From Thiobacillus sp. (GTDB lineage Bacteria; Pseudomonadota; Gammaproteobacteria; Burkholderiales; Thiobacillaceae), in assembly GCA_018780025.1 (NCBI GenBank), contig JADMKH010000086.1:1-22303 (forward strand): a stretch of 22,303 nt of DNA. Direction: 5' to 3'. Below, in pieces: positions 1-6,974 of the stretch. The translations under genes were made by a program, and so were the position numbers. Within the stretch, counting starts at the first letter, position 1. Each line of letters begins with the position of its first letter. Under the pieces are notes generated by a model, which was not told the origin of the DNA, did no database searches, and saw only the letters and a list, made by a program, of their open reading frames with translations.

Positions 1-1252
1 AGTTGATCGAGTCGGCCACCGCACCGGTGATGTCCTCGGTCACGCTGGCGTTGATGGTGAGGTTGCCCTCTGCCAGTTCCCCCAGTTCATCCATCAGGCG
101 CAGAATCGCCTCCTGGTTGCGGTTGTTCTCTTCTTCACTCTTGCGCGCACGGGATTTGGTTTCATTAATGTTGACCAAACCCAGCAACACCAACGATGCC
201 AGCGCCAACAGACCAAACAAGGCCGCCAACAGGTAGCCGAGGCCGCCGACGCCACGATAATCCTGCGACAGCTGGTCCGTATCCGCCAGCAATGCATCAC
301 TACCCACGAACAAGTTGTTCGCCGCCAGTTTCGATTGCAGCAGCGGCTGCGTGTTGGCAAGCACCGCGCCCACCGCTTCCACCATATCGCCCATGTTGGC
401 ACCCAGATCTTCGAGGGTCAGCATGCTGTCCTTGTTTTTGATCGCCGTGCCACTCATCAGTGTCTGCACCGTATCGCGGAACGAGGTGGTGTCTTTTTCG
501 AGTTGCAGCACCACTTCGGGGTCAATCAGGTCAGCCGACAGCAGCAGGTTGGCGTTTTTAGGCAGGCGCTGGCTTAGCATCACCAGGTGGTTGGCACGCG
601 ACACCTCCCGCACACTGGCGCCGGAGTCGGCCAGCTGGCTGGCCAGTTGCTCGGCAACTTCCTGCAAATCGGTACTCAGCGCGTTAATGCTCTTGATGCT
701 TTCATTCAACGCCACCAGGTTTTTTTGCTGCGACAGAATCTGCACAACCTGCGGATTGAACTTTTTCCACTGTTCGCCGATTTTTTCCAGCGTAGCGCTT
801 GCCGAGCCCCCGGAGGCAGGGACCTGATCATCGCCTTCGATCAAACCCGCCAGGGTCTTTTCGAAAACCGACTTGCCTTCAGCCAGTTTTTTGAAAGCGG
901 CAGCGTTACCCAGAACGGATTGTTGTGCCGTCAGAGGAAGTCGCTGCGACAGCACTTTCAATTCGCCCGACTTGACTTCGTACTGAGTCCGGTTGTCGAG
1001 CTGGACCAGGCTGTAAATGGTGAAACCGGCCGCCAGCAACAGGGAAACAATGAGCGTGCCGCCTGCGTAGAGGTATTGTTTCTCTACCGGCAAACTGCCA
1101 ATCAAAGGGGCTTGGCCGGGCTCCGTGTCGGCCAGCTTGCGCACCGTCTGCATAATCAGCGTCGTGTGCTCGCTGCCTTTTTTGCCTGTGACCTTTTCGG
1201 TCATGCGGCCAGCCAGGCCCTTAAGTCCGTTCATTGTTATTGCCATATTCAT
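1..1252 (-). CDS. pilJ: Type IV pilus methyl-accepting chemoreceptor PilJ (partial, C-terminus outside window)
   Basis: PilJ is the inner-membrane chemoreceptor of the Pil-Chp system, which signals through PilI to the ChpA/PilL kinase to control type IV pilus extension and retraction. The 417 visible codons show a cytoplasmic N-terminus, a first membrane segment at about residues 60-82, a long helical periplasmic region, a second membrane segment at about 335-358, and the start of a HAMP linker. The periplasmic part contains the repeated LSQRLP motif seen in PilJ type sensors. The methyl-accepting signalling domain lies beyond base 1. ATG at 1252 is chosen because a GGAGGG lies 9 nt upstream; in-frame ATGs at 1246 and 1234 are alternatives. 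It is the last visible gene of pilG-pilH-pilI-pilJ, 53 nt after pilI. That spacer carries a small hairpin (AGCGC/GCGCT, 1275-1288). Confidence 0.93.
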   Translation of the reverse strand, partial: MNMAITMNGLKGLAGRMTEKVTGKKGSEHTTLIMQTVRKLADTEPGQAPLIGSLPVEKQYLYAGGTLIVSLLLAAGFTIYSLVQLDNRTQYEVKSGELKVLSQRLPLTAQQSVLGNAAAFKKLAEGKSVFEKTLAGLIEGDDQVPASGGSASATLEKIGEQWKKFNPQVVQILSQQKNLVALNESIKSINALSTDLQEVAEQLASQLADSGASVREVSRANHLVMLSQRLPKNANLLLSADLIDPEVVLQLEKDTTSFRDTVQTLMSGTAIKNKDSMLTLEDLGANMGDMVEAVGAVLANTQPLLQSKLAANNLFVGSDALLADTDQLSQDYRGVGGLGYLLAALFGLLALASLVLLGLVNINETKSRARKSEEENNRNQEAILRLMDELGELAEGNLTINASVTEDITGAVADSIN

Positions 1253-1305
1253 TGCTCCAATCCCTCCAATTTTCAGCGCCAACGCGCTCCGTATTTAATG
1301 TTCGG

Positions 1306-1827
1306 TCAATTACCGAGCTGAGCCTCAACCTTGAGAAATTCCGCATTGCCCAGCAATTGCCCAAAATCCATGTCACACCAGTCGGCTCCCAAGTCGTCAG
1401 CGTATTGGCGGGCAATCCATGGGTGCGCAGCGGGTACGGTGCGCTCCTCGAAATGGTTGATGTTTTTCAACCCCAGCGTGCCACGCACCAGCAAAGCGGC
1501 ATTCACGCCAAAGTCGTGATGAGGAATCAGGAGCCGGCAGTCAGCATGATCTTTTGTCACGCCCTGGCCCATGAAGTCCGCAAAATCGCTCACTGCAAAC
1601 AGGTTGCCGCGAATGTTGACCACGCCGCGAAACCACCGCCGGGCGCCCGGCATCTGGACGATGGGCGGTACGGGAATCACTTCTTCGGTATCAGCGAGGC
1701 TTACCAGCCAATTCACGTCGCCCACCCGAAAACCCAGGCGGGATCCGGTATTGTCGCGACTCGCCGCCGCCTGCAGTTTCTGCGATAGCGTGGTCTGAAA
1801 TTCGCGTAGATTGAATTTCTTGGCCAT
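1306..1827 (-). CDS. pilI: Twitching motility CheW-like coupling protein PilI
   Basis: A 173-residue single-domain CheW-like protein expected to bridge the receptor PilJ and the histidine kinase ChpA/PilL in the cytoplasm. After a short N-terminal helix the CheW fold runs from about residue 30 to 165. Typical features are the GFRVGDVNWLV strand pair, the VIPVP segment, and the ARRWFRGVVNIRGNLFAVSD stretch, which matches the conserved W-x-R-G-x-x-N-x-R-G core of CheW. Family length fits. The start at 1827 follows the pilH stop by 10 nt; the upstream GCGGACACGT is only a weak ribosome site, so translational coupling to pilH is likely. Its position between pilH and pilJ is the usual order of this operon. 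Confidence 0.93.
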   Translation of the reverse strand: MAKKFNLREFQTTLSQKLQAAASRDNTGSRLGFRVGDVNWLVSLADTEEVIPVPPIVQMPGARRWFRGVVNIRGNLFAVSDFADFMGQGVTKDHADCRLLIPHHDFGVNAALLVRGTLGLKNINHFEERTVPAAHPWIARQYADDLGADWCDMDFGQLLGNAEFLKVEAQLGN

Positions 1828-1837
1828 ACGTGTCCGC

Positions 1838-2203
1838 TCAGCCTAGCGCCTTGATCTGCGACAGCAGGTCTTCCGGTTTCACCGGCTTGACCAGATAAGC
1901 CTTGGCCCCCTGACGCATCCCCCACACCTTGTCCGTTTCCTGGCCTTTGGTGGTGCACATAATGACGGGGATGTGCTTGGTCGCATCTTCCTTGGTGATC
2001 ATCCTTGTAGCCTGATAGCCATTCATCCCGGGCATCACGACATCCATCACGATCAAGTCGGGCAGCGTTTGTTTCGCCTGGGCGATCGCCTCCTCACCGC
2101 TTTCGGCCATGCTGACCAGATAGCCGTTTTTAACAAGTAACTCCGACAGAAAAAAGCGCTCGGTGGGGGAATCATCTACAACCAGAATGCGGCTGATCGC
2201 CAT
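1838..2203 (-). CDS. pilH: Twitching motility response regulator PilH
   Basis: A 121-residue stand-alone CheY-like receiver. The acidic pair D10/D11, the phospho-acceptor D54 in VMDVVMPGMNG, the hydroxyl residues in IMCTTK and the conserved K106 in LVKPVKP are all present, so it should be phosphorylatable. In the Pil-Chp system PilH is thought to oppose or buffer PilG in controlling the retraction/extension motors. It has no output domain. Its ribosome site AAAGGAGT sits inside the end of pilG, with the two genes separated by only 3 nt, so the pair should be co-translated. The very short N-terminus before the first strand (MAISRILVVDDSPTER) separates it from PilG, and both genes lie in the canonical G-H-I-J order. 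Confidence 0.95.
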   Translation of the reverse strand: MAISRILVVDDSPTERFFLSELLVKNGYLVSMAESGEEAIAQAKQTLPDLIVMDVVMPGMNGYQATRMITKEDATKHIPVIMCTTKGQETDKVWGMRQGAKAYLVKPVKPEDLLSQIKALG

Positions 2204-2206
2204 AAT

Positions 2207-2620
2207 TTATACTCCTTTGGAAACGGGCAATGCCCCTGAACAGGCATGCTCTCGCACCGCCGTCAGTAGCGTGTCTTTGGTAAAAGGCTTGGTCAAATAC
2301 TCGTCTGATCCCACCATGCGGCCGCGTGCGCGATCAAACAGGCCGTCCTTGGATGACAGCATGATCACGGGCGTAGCCCGGTATTTGGCGTTGCGCTTGA
2401 TCAGCGAACAGGTCTGATAACCATCGAGTCGCGGCATCATGATGTCGACAAACACCACATCCGGATCGTGGTCGGTAATTTTGGACAGCGCATCGAAACC
2501 GTCCTGTGCCAGAATGACTTCACAGCCAGCCTGGTTCAGAAAAATCTCGGCGCTACGGCGTATGGTGTTGCTGTCATCGATGACCATCACCTTGACGCCT
2601 TTCAGTACTTCGTTATCCAC
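2207..2620 (-). CDS. pilG: Twitching motility response regulator PilG (GTG start)
   Basis: A CheY-like receiver of 137 residues and first gene of the pilGHIJ cluster. D15/D16, phospho-acceptor D59 in VFVDIMMPRLDG, the SS pair at 89-90 and K111 in LTKPF form a complete receiver site. PilG is the output regulator of the Pil-Chp system that promotes pilus extension. The open frame extends upstream to 2662, but GTG at 2620 is preferred: GGAG lies 6 nt upstream and translation from there gives the usual short PilG N-terminus just ahead of LKGVKVMVIDDS. The upstream ATGs at 2662 and 2641 lack a comparable ribosome site and would add an atypical leader. The C-terminal tail (about residues 127-137) extends past the receiver fold. 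Confidence 0.92.
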   Translation of the reverse strand: MDNEVLKGVKVMVIDDSNTIRRSAEIFLNQAGCEVILAQDGFDALSKITDHDPDVVFVDIMMPRLDGYQTCSLIKRNAKYRATPVIMLSSKDGLFDRARGRMVGSDEYLTKPFTKDTLLTAVREHACSGALPVSKGV

Positions 2621-2747
2621 ACGCTTCTCCACGAGGATCATTGGGCAAGCGGCAATGGCCACCCCCTGTGTGGTTTACATTACGGCAACGACTGCGGCTT
2701 CTTTAGCGTTGCCCACTCAGGGCAAGCACACTTTTTGCCGACAAAAT
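2621..2747 (-). promoter_or_regulatory. Leader/promoter region of pilG operon
   Basis: This spacer must hold the promoter of pilGHIJ, because the terminator at 2748-2776 lies just upstream. I could not pick a convincing -35/-10 pair. It contains an inverted repeat TTGCCC/GGGCAA (2709-2714 and 2720-2725, 5-nt centre) and an 8-base direct repeat GGGCAAGC at 2643-2650 and 2720-2727, which could be regulator sites. The ribosome site GGAGAAGCGT directly precedes the chosen GTG start. Confidence 0.3.
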
Positions 2748-2776
2748 AAAAGGGCGTCATTTAAGGACGCCCTTTT
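2748..2776 (-). terminator. Rho-independent terminator
   Basis: A perfect 11-bp stem (AAAAGGGCGTC pairing with GACGCCCTTTT) encloses a 7-nt loop. Read on the minus strand, the stem is followed by TTTTATTTTG, giving the U-rich tail needed to stop transcription from the exported-protein gene at 2804-3709 before the pilG promoter. On the plus strand the T run is only four bases long and no plus-strand gene precedes it. Confidence 0.9.
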
Positions 2777-2803
2777 AACCCATCAACCGTATCGAGAAGC
2801 CGG

Positions 2804-3709
2804 CTATTGCTGCCAGCCTTCTCCCGCAGCTTTTCTGTCAACGCCTGCCACACCATTCATGGTTTCCAGTATGGTGGCCGGCAAAGAAGAAATACGCATG
2901 AACTGCCCCATACCCACATCCGGGTAGGCCAAAGCAATGCGGAAACGGGCATGCGGTGCCTCCACCTGCCTGTCGTTGATGTAAATCTCGTAGGGCAAAC
3001 CCGCAATATGGTTCTGCATATCGATACGTTTGACCCATTCGCCATCGCTGTTGTCGCCATCATTCATGGACACACCGAACACTGCCAATTTACGATCAGG
3101 CAATACAATTTCGTAAATCCTGGCCGTTTTACCCACGCCTTTGGCCAGATTGTCACGAACCGTCTTCAATGCTTCGGCAAAACTGCCATATTCAGCCAGC
3201 TTGTTTTTATACGAATCCAGACGCTCCATGCCGATCATGTAACGGTATTGGCTCAGGTTTCCAGCGGGTTCATCGCCGCCCAGGCCCTTGCCCGCGCCGA
3301 GCGCATCCTGCAAACGTGCCTCCAGCGCCTTCACAGCGCCTTCCTTCTTGTCAAAGGATTTACGGAAATAGGCGCGATACCAGTAGTCCGGATTGGTGTA
3401 GGCCACGCTGCCGTCAGCCTTGACGCCCACCCGAATGGCGGCACCCAGCACAGCATACCCCCCCACCGAACCCACTTCGTTCAGCATGGCGTCATCCGTG
3501 ACCACAACAACCCCGGAACCCGCCAGGCTTTTGGGGAAGTATTTGCCGACCACCTTGAATCCATGATCCTTGAGCCTGGCCTCAACCGCTGACGCCACGG
3601 CCTGAACACTGCCCCCGGCTAGAGAGTCGCCTTGAATATACGGGGAAACCGCCCACGAAACTGATGAAAAAACAAGCAACGCACAAGTTGAAATCCACCG
3701 CTGAACCAT
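2804..3709 (-). CDS. Exported protein of unknown function, possible remote DUF302-like domain
   Basis: I do not recognise this gene. It encodes 301 residues with a Sec signal peptide (about 1-20, cleavage after SWA), so the product should be periplasmic. Residues ~33-55 (SVQAVASAVEARLKDHGFKV) followed by a VVVV strand and a later GYAVLGAAIRV...TNPDYW stretch resemble the layout of a DUF302 domain, but this is only pattern similarity. The C-terminal half has the run KTARIYEIVLPDRKLAVFGV and looks beta-rich. There are no cysteines in the mature part that would suggest metal or haem binding. The start is well supported: GGGGAG lies 6 nt upstream of ATG. It is transcribed alone, with an extended -10 promoter candidate near 3755-3763 and a strong terminator at 2748-2776. 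Confidence 0.85.
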   Translation of the reverse strand: MVQRWISTCALLVFSSVSWAVSPYIQGDSLAGGSVQAVASAVEARLKDHGFKVVGKYFPKSLAGSGVVVVTDDAMLNEVGSVGGYAVLGAAIRVGVKADGSVAYTNPDYWYRAYFRKSFDKKEGAVKALEARLQDALGAGKGLGGDEPAGNLSQYRYMIGMERLDSYKNKLAEYGSFAEALKTVRDNLAKGVGKTARIYEIVLPDRKLAVFGVSMNDGDNSDGEWVKRIDMQNHIAGLPYEIYINDRQVEAPHARFRIALAYPDVGMGQFMRISSLPATILETMNGVAGVDRKAAGEGWQQ

Positions 3710-3754
3710 TCCGGTCTCCCCGATTTTTAATGTTTATTAACGCTTCCGGCGCAG

Positions 3755-3763
3755 ATTGTACCA
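3755..3763 (-). promoter_or_regulatory. Extended -10 promoter element for the 2804-3709 gene
   Basis: Minus-strand TGGTACAAT matches an extended -10 (TG-N-TACAAT), about 45 nt upstream of the start codon. No good -35 is visible 16-18 nt further upstream, which is tolerated by extended -10 promoters. The TGGTACA sequence occurs again at 3780-3786, 23 bp away, in an AT-rich stretch, which could be a tandem regulator site. Confidence 0.5.
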
Positions 3764-3879
3764 TCAACAAATAAACAAATGTACCAGTGTTTCACACCTT
3801 CAAATAAGGGGGGTTTATTGGCGATCGCTGGCACGCGGGTCTCACTGCCGGCTTTGGCACTAACGAAAACAGACCGCGC

Positions 3880-4062
3880 TCAAAATGCGACCATTTCAAA
3901 ATCATCCTTGCGTGCCCCGCAATCCGGGCAGGTCCAGTTGATCGGCACATCTTCCCAGCGCGTGCCGGGCGCAATTCCATCATCAGGCGCGCCGGTCTCC
4001 TCATGGTAAATCCAGCCGCAAATCAGGCACATCCAGCTCTTGTATTCAGGGGTTTCAGGCAT
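3880..4062 (-). CDS. Rubredoxin
   Basis: A 60-residue rubredoxin, a small cytoplasmic one-electron carrier with a single iron held by four cysteines. Both knuckles are present: CLICG (C12, C15) and CPDCG (C45, C48), with the typical W-I-Y-H-E-E and GTRWEDVP segments between. Length matches the family. ATG at 4062 is taken as start; no good ribosome site is seen, and the second ATG (residue 11, immediately before the first knuckle) would leave too little of the fold. The frame runs open far upstream across thiD, but that is antisense coding shadow. It faces thiD across a 54-bp spacer. The pairing of rubredoxin with thiD-thiE-hemL is common in betaproteobacteria. The partner redox enzyme is not identifiable here. 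Confidence 0.93.
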   Translation of the reverse strand: MPETPEYKSWMCLICGWIYHEETGAPDDGIAPGTRWEDVPINWTCPDCGARKDDFEMVAF

Positions 4063-4082
4063 AGGGCAAGGGTAATTCAAGC

Positions 4083-4103
4083 TAAAATCGGAACTTGATT
4101 TTA
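4083..4103. promoter_or_regulatory. Inverted repeat with mirrored -10-like hexamers between rubredoxin and thiD
   Basis: TAAAATC (4083-4089) and GATTTTA (4097-4103) form a perfect 7-bp inverted repeat around a 7-nt centre in the divergent spacer. Each arm reads TAAAAT outward on its own strand, so each could act as a -10 hexamer or half of an operator. No matching -35 elements were found. No TPP riboswitch is visible upstream of thiD. Confidence 0.35.
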
Positions 4104-4116
4104 AAGCAGTGACATC

Positions 4117-4959
4117 ATGCCGCCTATTTTCTCTCCCAAACCCACGCCCCCGCTGGTGCTCAGTTTTGCCGCGTCCGACCCGACCGGCGGCGCGGGCATC
4201 CAGGCCGACCTGCTGACGCTGGCCAGTTTGGGCTGCCATCCGCTGTCGGTCATCACGGCGCTCACGGTGCAGGACACCGCCGGGGTGGATGAAATCCTGG
4301 TAATCGATTCCGAGTGGGTGATGGATCAGGCGCGCATGCTGCTGGAAGACGTGCCGGTCGCGGCTTTCAAGCTGGGCATGCTGGGCAGCCCCGAGTCGAT
4401 TGCGATCATTGCCGAAATTCTCGCCGACTACCCCGACATCCCGGTGGTGCTCGACCCGATCCTGTCCTCGGGCCGCGGCGACGAGCTGGCCACCGAAGAC
4501 ATGATCTCGGCAATGCGCGACCTGCTGATACCGCAAACCAGCGTGCTCACCCCCAACAGCCACGAAGCGCGCCGGCTGGCGCTGTTCGAGTCGGACGAGG
4601 AAGAAATGGACCTCGAGGCGTGCGCCAAACACCTGACCGATCTGGGCTGTGAATATGTGCTCATCACCGGGACGCACGAAACCACGCCGCGCGTGCTGAA
4701 CAGCCTGTACGACGCCAACGGCCATGTGCAAACCGATGCCTGGGATCGCCTGCTTGGCAGCTATCACGGCTCGGGCTGCACACTGGCCTCGGCCATCGCG
4801 GCCAACCTGGCTTATGGGCATGACGTTTCCACTGCGGTGCGCGAAGCACAGCATTTCACGTACGAAACCCTGAAAGCCGCCTTCCGCCCCGGCATGGGGC
4901 AATATATTCCCGAGCGGTTTTTCTGGGCTCAGGACGGTTTGGCGGAGGGCAACGCTTGA
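4117..4959 (+). CDS. thiD: Hydroxymethylpyrimidine/phosphomethylpyrimidine kinase ThiD
   Basis: ThiD phosphorylates hydroxymethylpyrimidine and its monophosphate to the pyrophosphate used by ThiE in thiamine synthesis. The 280-residue protein shows the ribokinase-like fold: AASDPTGGAGIQADL at 18-32 (substrate-binding glycine-rich segment), VLDPILSSGRG at 111-121, LTPNSHEA at 144-151, and the anion-hole/catalytic HGSGCTLASAIAA at 217-229. The C-terminus QYIPERF is also typical. The upstream ribosome site is weak, but the start gives the usual short leader before the first strand. It precedes thiE by 15 nt and probably forms an operon with thiE and hemL. Confidence 0.95.
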   Translation: MPPIFSPKPTPPLVLSFAASDPTGGAGIQADLLTLASLGCHPLSVITALTVQDTAGVDEILVIDSEWVMDQARMLLEDVPVAAFKLGMLGSPESIAIIAEILADYPDIPVVLDPILSSGRGDELATEDMISAMRDLLIPQTSVLTPNSHEARRLALFESDEEEMDLEACAKHLTDLGCEYVLITGTHETTPRVLNSLYDANGHVQTDAWDRLLGSYHGSGCTLASAIAANLAYGHDVSTAVREAQHFTYETLKAAFRPGMGQYIPERFFWAQDGLAEGNA

Positions 4960-4974
4960 TTACGTGCGTTCACC

Positions 4975-5610
4975 ATGATTGAGTTTCCCGGCGGCATTTA
5001 CGCCATCACCCTCGAAACTGCCGATACTGCGCAGTTGCTGACGCAGGTCGAAGCCGCACTGGCAGGTGGCGTGGCGGCCGTCCAGTACCGCGACAAATCA
5101 GCCGATGTGGCCCGCCGCCATGCGCAAGCCAGTGAACTCATCGCGCTGTGCCGCCCGTTTGGCGTACCCCTCATCATCAACGACGACCTGCGATTGGCCG
5201 ATTTATGTGACGCCGACGGGGTCCATCTGGGACGTCACGATGGCACCCTGCGTGAAGCGCGCATTATCCTTGGCAAAAACAAACTGATCGGGACGTCGTG
5301 TTACCAAAGCCTCGAACTGGCACAGGCGGCCCAATCTGCGGGCGCCGACTACGTCGCGTTCGGCAGCTTCTTTCCGTCGCCGACCAAACCTGCAGCCGGG
5401 CGGGCGGAGGTGGCTTTATTGAGCGAAGCATCGCCGCTTATTCATATTCCGATAGTCGCCATTGGCGGCATCACCCTGGCCAATGCGCCGCAACTGCTGG
5501 ACGCCGGCGCAGACAGCCTCGCCGTGCTATCGGCCCTGTTCGATGCGCCCGATATCCGTGCTGCCGCGCAAGAGTTGAACCAATTGTTTGAAGCCGAACC
5601 CGAAGAATGA
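4975..5610 (+). CDS. thiE: Thiamine-phosphate synthase ThiE
   Basis: ThiE joins hydroxymethylpyrimidine pyrophosphate to thiazole phosphate, giving thiamine monophosphate. The 211-residue TIM-barrel protein carries VQYRDK at 36-41 (pyrophosphate/Mg site), LIINDD at 66-71, DGVHLGRHD at 81-89, IGTSCY at 105-110, FGSFFPSPTK at 129-138 (the thiazole-phosphate loop) and AIGGIT at 162-167. Length is normal. It lies 15 nt after thiD and 10 nt before hemL. The ribosome site is poor, consistent with coupling to thiD. The thiazole branch genes (thiG, thiS, thiO) are not in the window. Confidence 0.95.
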   Translation: MIEFPGGIYAITLETADTAQLLTQVEAALAGGVAAVQYRDKSADVARRHAQASELIALCRPFGVPLIINDDLRLADLCDADGVHLGRHDGTLREARIILGKNKLIGTSCYQSLELAQAAQSAGADYVAFGSFFPSPTKPAAGRAEVALLSEASPLIHIPIVAIGGITLANAPQLLDAGADSLAVLSALFDAPDIRAAAQELNQLFEAEPEE

Positions 5611-5620
5611 GATCTGAATC

Positions 5621-6898
5621 ATGAACCGCAATGAAACCCTGTTTGAACAATCGCAAAAAGTCATCCCCGGCGGCGTGAATTCCCCGGTACGGGCATTTAA
5701 AAGCGTCGGTGGCACGCCGTTGTTTATCGACCGGGCAAAAGGCTCACGGGTGTGGGATGCAGACGGTCGCGAATACATTGATTACGTGGGTTCGTGGGGG
5801 CCGGCGATACTCGGCCATGCCCACCCCGGAACGGTCAAGGCAGTGCAGGACGCAGCCGAGCGGGGGTTGTCATTCGGCGCGCCGTCAGCGGCCGAACTGG
5901 AAATCGCCGAACTGATTACCCGACTGGTGCCCAGCATCGAAAAAGTCCGGCTGGTGTCGTCCGGCACCGAAGCCACCATGAGCGCGATTCGCCTGGCGCG
6001 CGGCTACACCGGGCGCAGCAAGATCATCAAGTTTGAAGGCTGCTACCACGGCCACGCCGACTTCCTGCTGGTGAAAGCGGGCTCCGGCGCACTCACCTTC
6101 GGCAACCCCACTTCGGCGGGCGTGCCGGCCGAAACCGCCGCACAGACGCTGGTGCTGGATTACAACGACGTCGCCGGCCTGGAACGCACCTTTGGCGAAC
6201 TGGGCGCGGAGATCGCCTGCGTCATCGTCGAGCCGTTTGCCGGCAACATGAACCTGGTCAAGCCGACCGCTGCTTTCATGGCCGCAATGCGCCGCTTGTG
6301 CGATGCATCTGGTGCGCTGCTGATTTTTGATGAAGTGATGACCGGCTTCCGGGTCGACCTCGGCTGCGCGCAAAAACTGCTCGGCATCCGCCCCGACCTC
6401 ACCACGCTCGGCAAGGTGATCGGCGGCGGCATGCCGGTCGGCGCCTTCGGTGGCCGCGCCGACATCATGGACAAACTCGCGCCCCTGGGCCCGGTGTATC
6501 AGGCCGGCACCTTGTCGGGCAATCCCGTTGCGGTCGCCGCCGGCCTCGCCACGCTCAAGGCCGTCAGCGAACCGGACTTTTACGCGCGGCTCGTTGCCCA
6601 CACCGCGCGCCTGGTCGCGGGCTTGTCGGCAGCAGCAAAAGACGCGGGCGTCACCTTCTGCGCCGATTCTGTCGGCGGCATGTTCGGCCTCTACTTCTCG
6701 ACCACGCCGCCGACAAGCTTTGCCGAAGTGATGCTGTGCGATAAAGAAAAATTCAACCGTTTTTTCCACGCCATGCTCGATCACGGCGTCACCCTTGCGC
6801 CCTCAGCGTTTGAAGCAGGCTTTGTTTCAGCGGCGCACACCGACGCCGACATTGACGCCACGGTGGAAGCCGCGCGCGCCGTATTCAAGACTTTATAA
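5621..6898 (+). CDS. hemL: Glutamate-1-semialdehyde 2,1-aminomutase HemL
   Basis: HemL is a PLP enzyme converting glutamate-1-semialdehyde to 5-aminolevulinate, the last step of the C5 route into haem and sirohaem. The 425-residue protein opens with the diagnostic IPGGVNSPVRAF (15-26). It has SSGTEATMSAIRLAR (113-127) for phosphate binding, FEGCYHGHAD (138-147), IFDEVMTGFR (235-244), and the PLP lysine K265 in TTLGKVIGGGMPVGAFGG. Full family length. Adjacent to thiE (10-nt gap) in the common betaproteobacterial thiD-thiE-hemL order. It feeds the same pathway as hemC and hemD at 16487-18174. Confidence 0.97.
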   Translation: MNRNETLFEQSQKVIPGGVNSPVRAFKSVGGTPLFIDRAKGSRVWDADGREYIDYVGSWGPAILGHAHPGTVKAVQDAAERGLSFGAPSAAELEIAELITRLVPSIEKVRLVSSGTEATMSAIRLARGYTGRSKIIKFEGCYHGHADFLLVKAGSGALTFGNPTSAGVPAETAAQTLVLDYNDVAGLERTFGELGAEIACVIVEPFAGNMNLVKPTAAFMAAMRRLCDASGALLIFDEVMTGFRVDLGCAQKLLGIRPDLTTLGKVIGGGMPVGAFGGRADIMDKLAPLGPVYQAGTLSGNPVAVAAGLATLKAVSEPDFYARLVAHTARLVAGLSAAAKDAGVTFCADSVGGMFGLYFSTTPPTSFAEVMLCDKEKFNRFFHAMLDHGVTLAPSAFEAGFVSAAHTDADIDATVEAARAVFKTL

Positions 6899-6939
6899 AC
6901 ACAGAGGGGACAGAGGAAAACCCTCAGCCTCCTCTGTGT
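6899..6939. repeat. ACACAGAGG inverted-repeat element after hemL
   Basis: ACACAGAGG (6899-6907) pairs perfectly with CCTCTGTGT (6931-6939), and ACAGAGG occurs a second time at 6910-6916. The element starts directly after the hemL stop codon. It has no T run in either direction, so it is not a canonical terminator. It resembles short CACAGAG-type intergenic repeats that I associate with betaproteobacterial genomes, but copy number cannot be judged from one window. Confidence 0.5.
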
Positions 6940-6974
6940 CTATCCTGTAGTTCCGCCCTCTCATCCAGTCATCC

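Noticed and set aside
3819..3828. GGCGATCGCT, close to the HIP1 octamer palindrome
   Set aside because: A single imperfect copy in the window; it is not evidence of an iterated palindrome.
4063..4902. N-terminal extension of the rubredoxin frame across thiD (a 340-codon fusion)
   Set aside because: The extension is antisense to a complete thiD. The rubredoxin fold is fully encoded by the last 60 codons.
5885..6784. 299-codon minus-strand frame opposite hemL
   Set aside because: It is the coding shadow of a full-length hemL and has low-complexity composition.
4117..6898. thiD-thiE-hemL as a special thiamine/haem system
   Set aside because: This is a common betaproteobacterial gene order with ordinary full-length enzymes.
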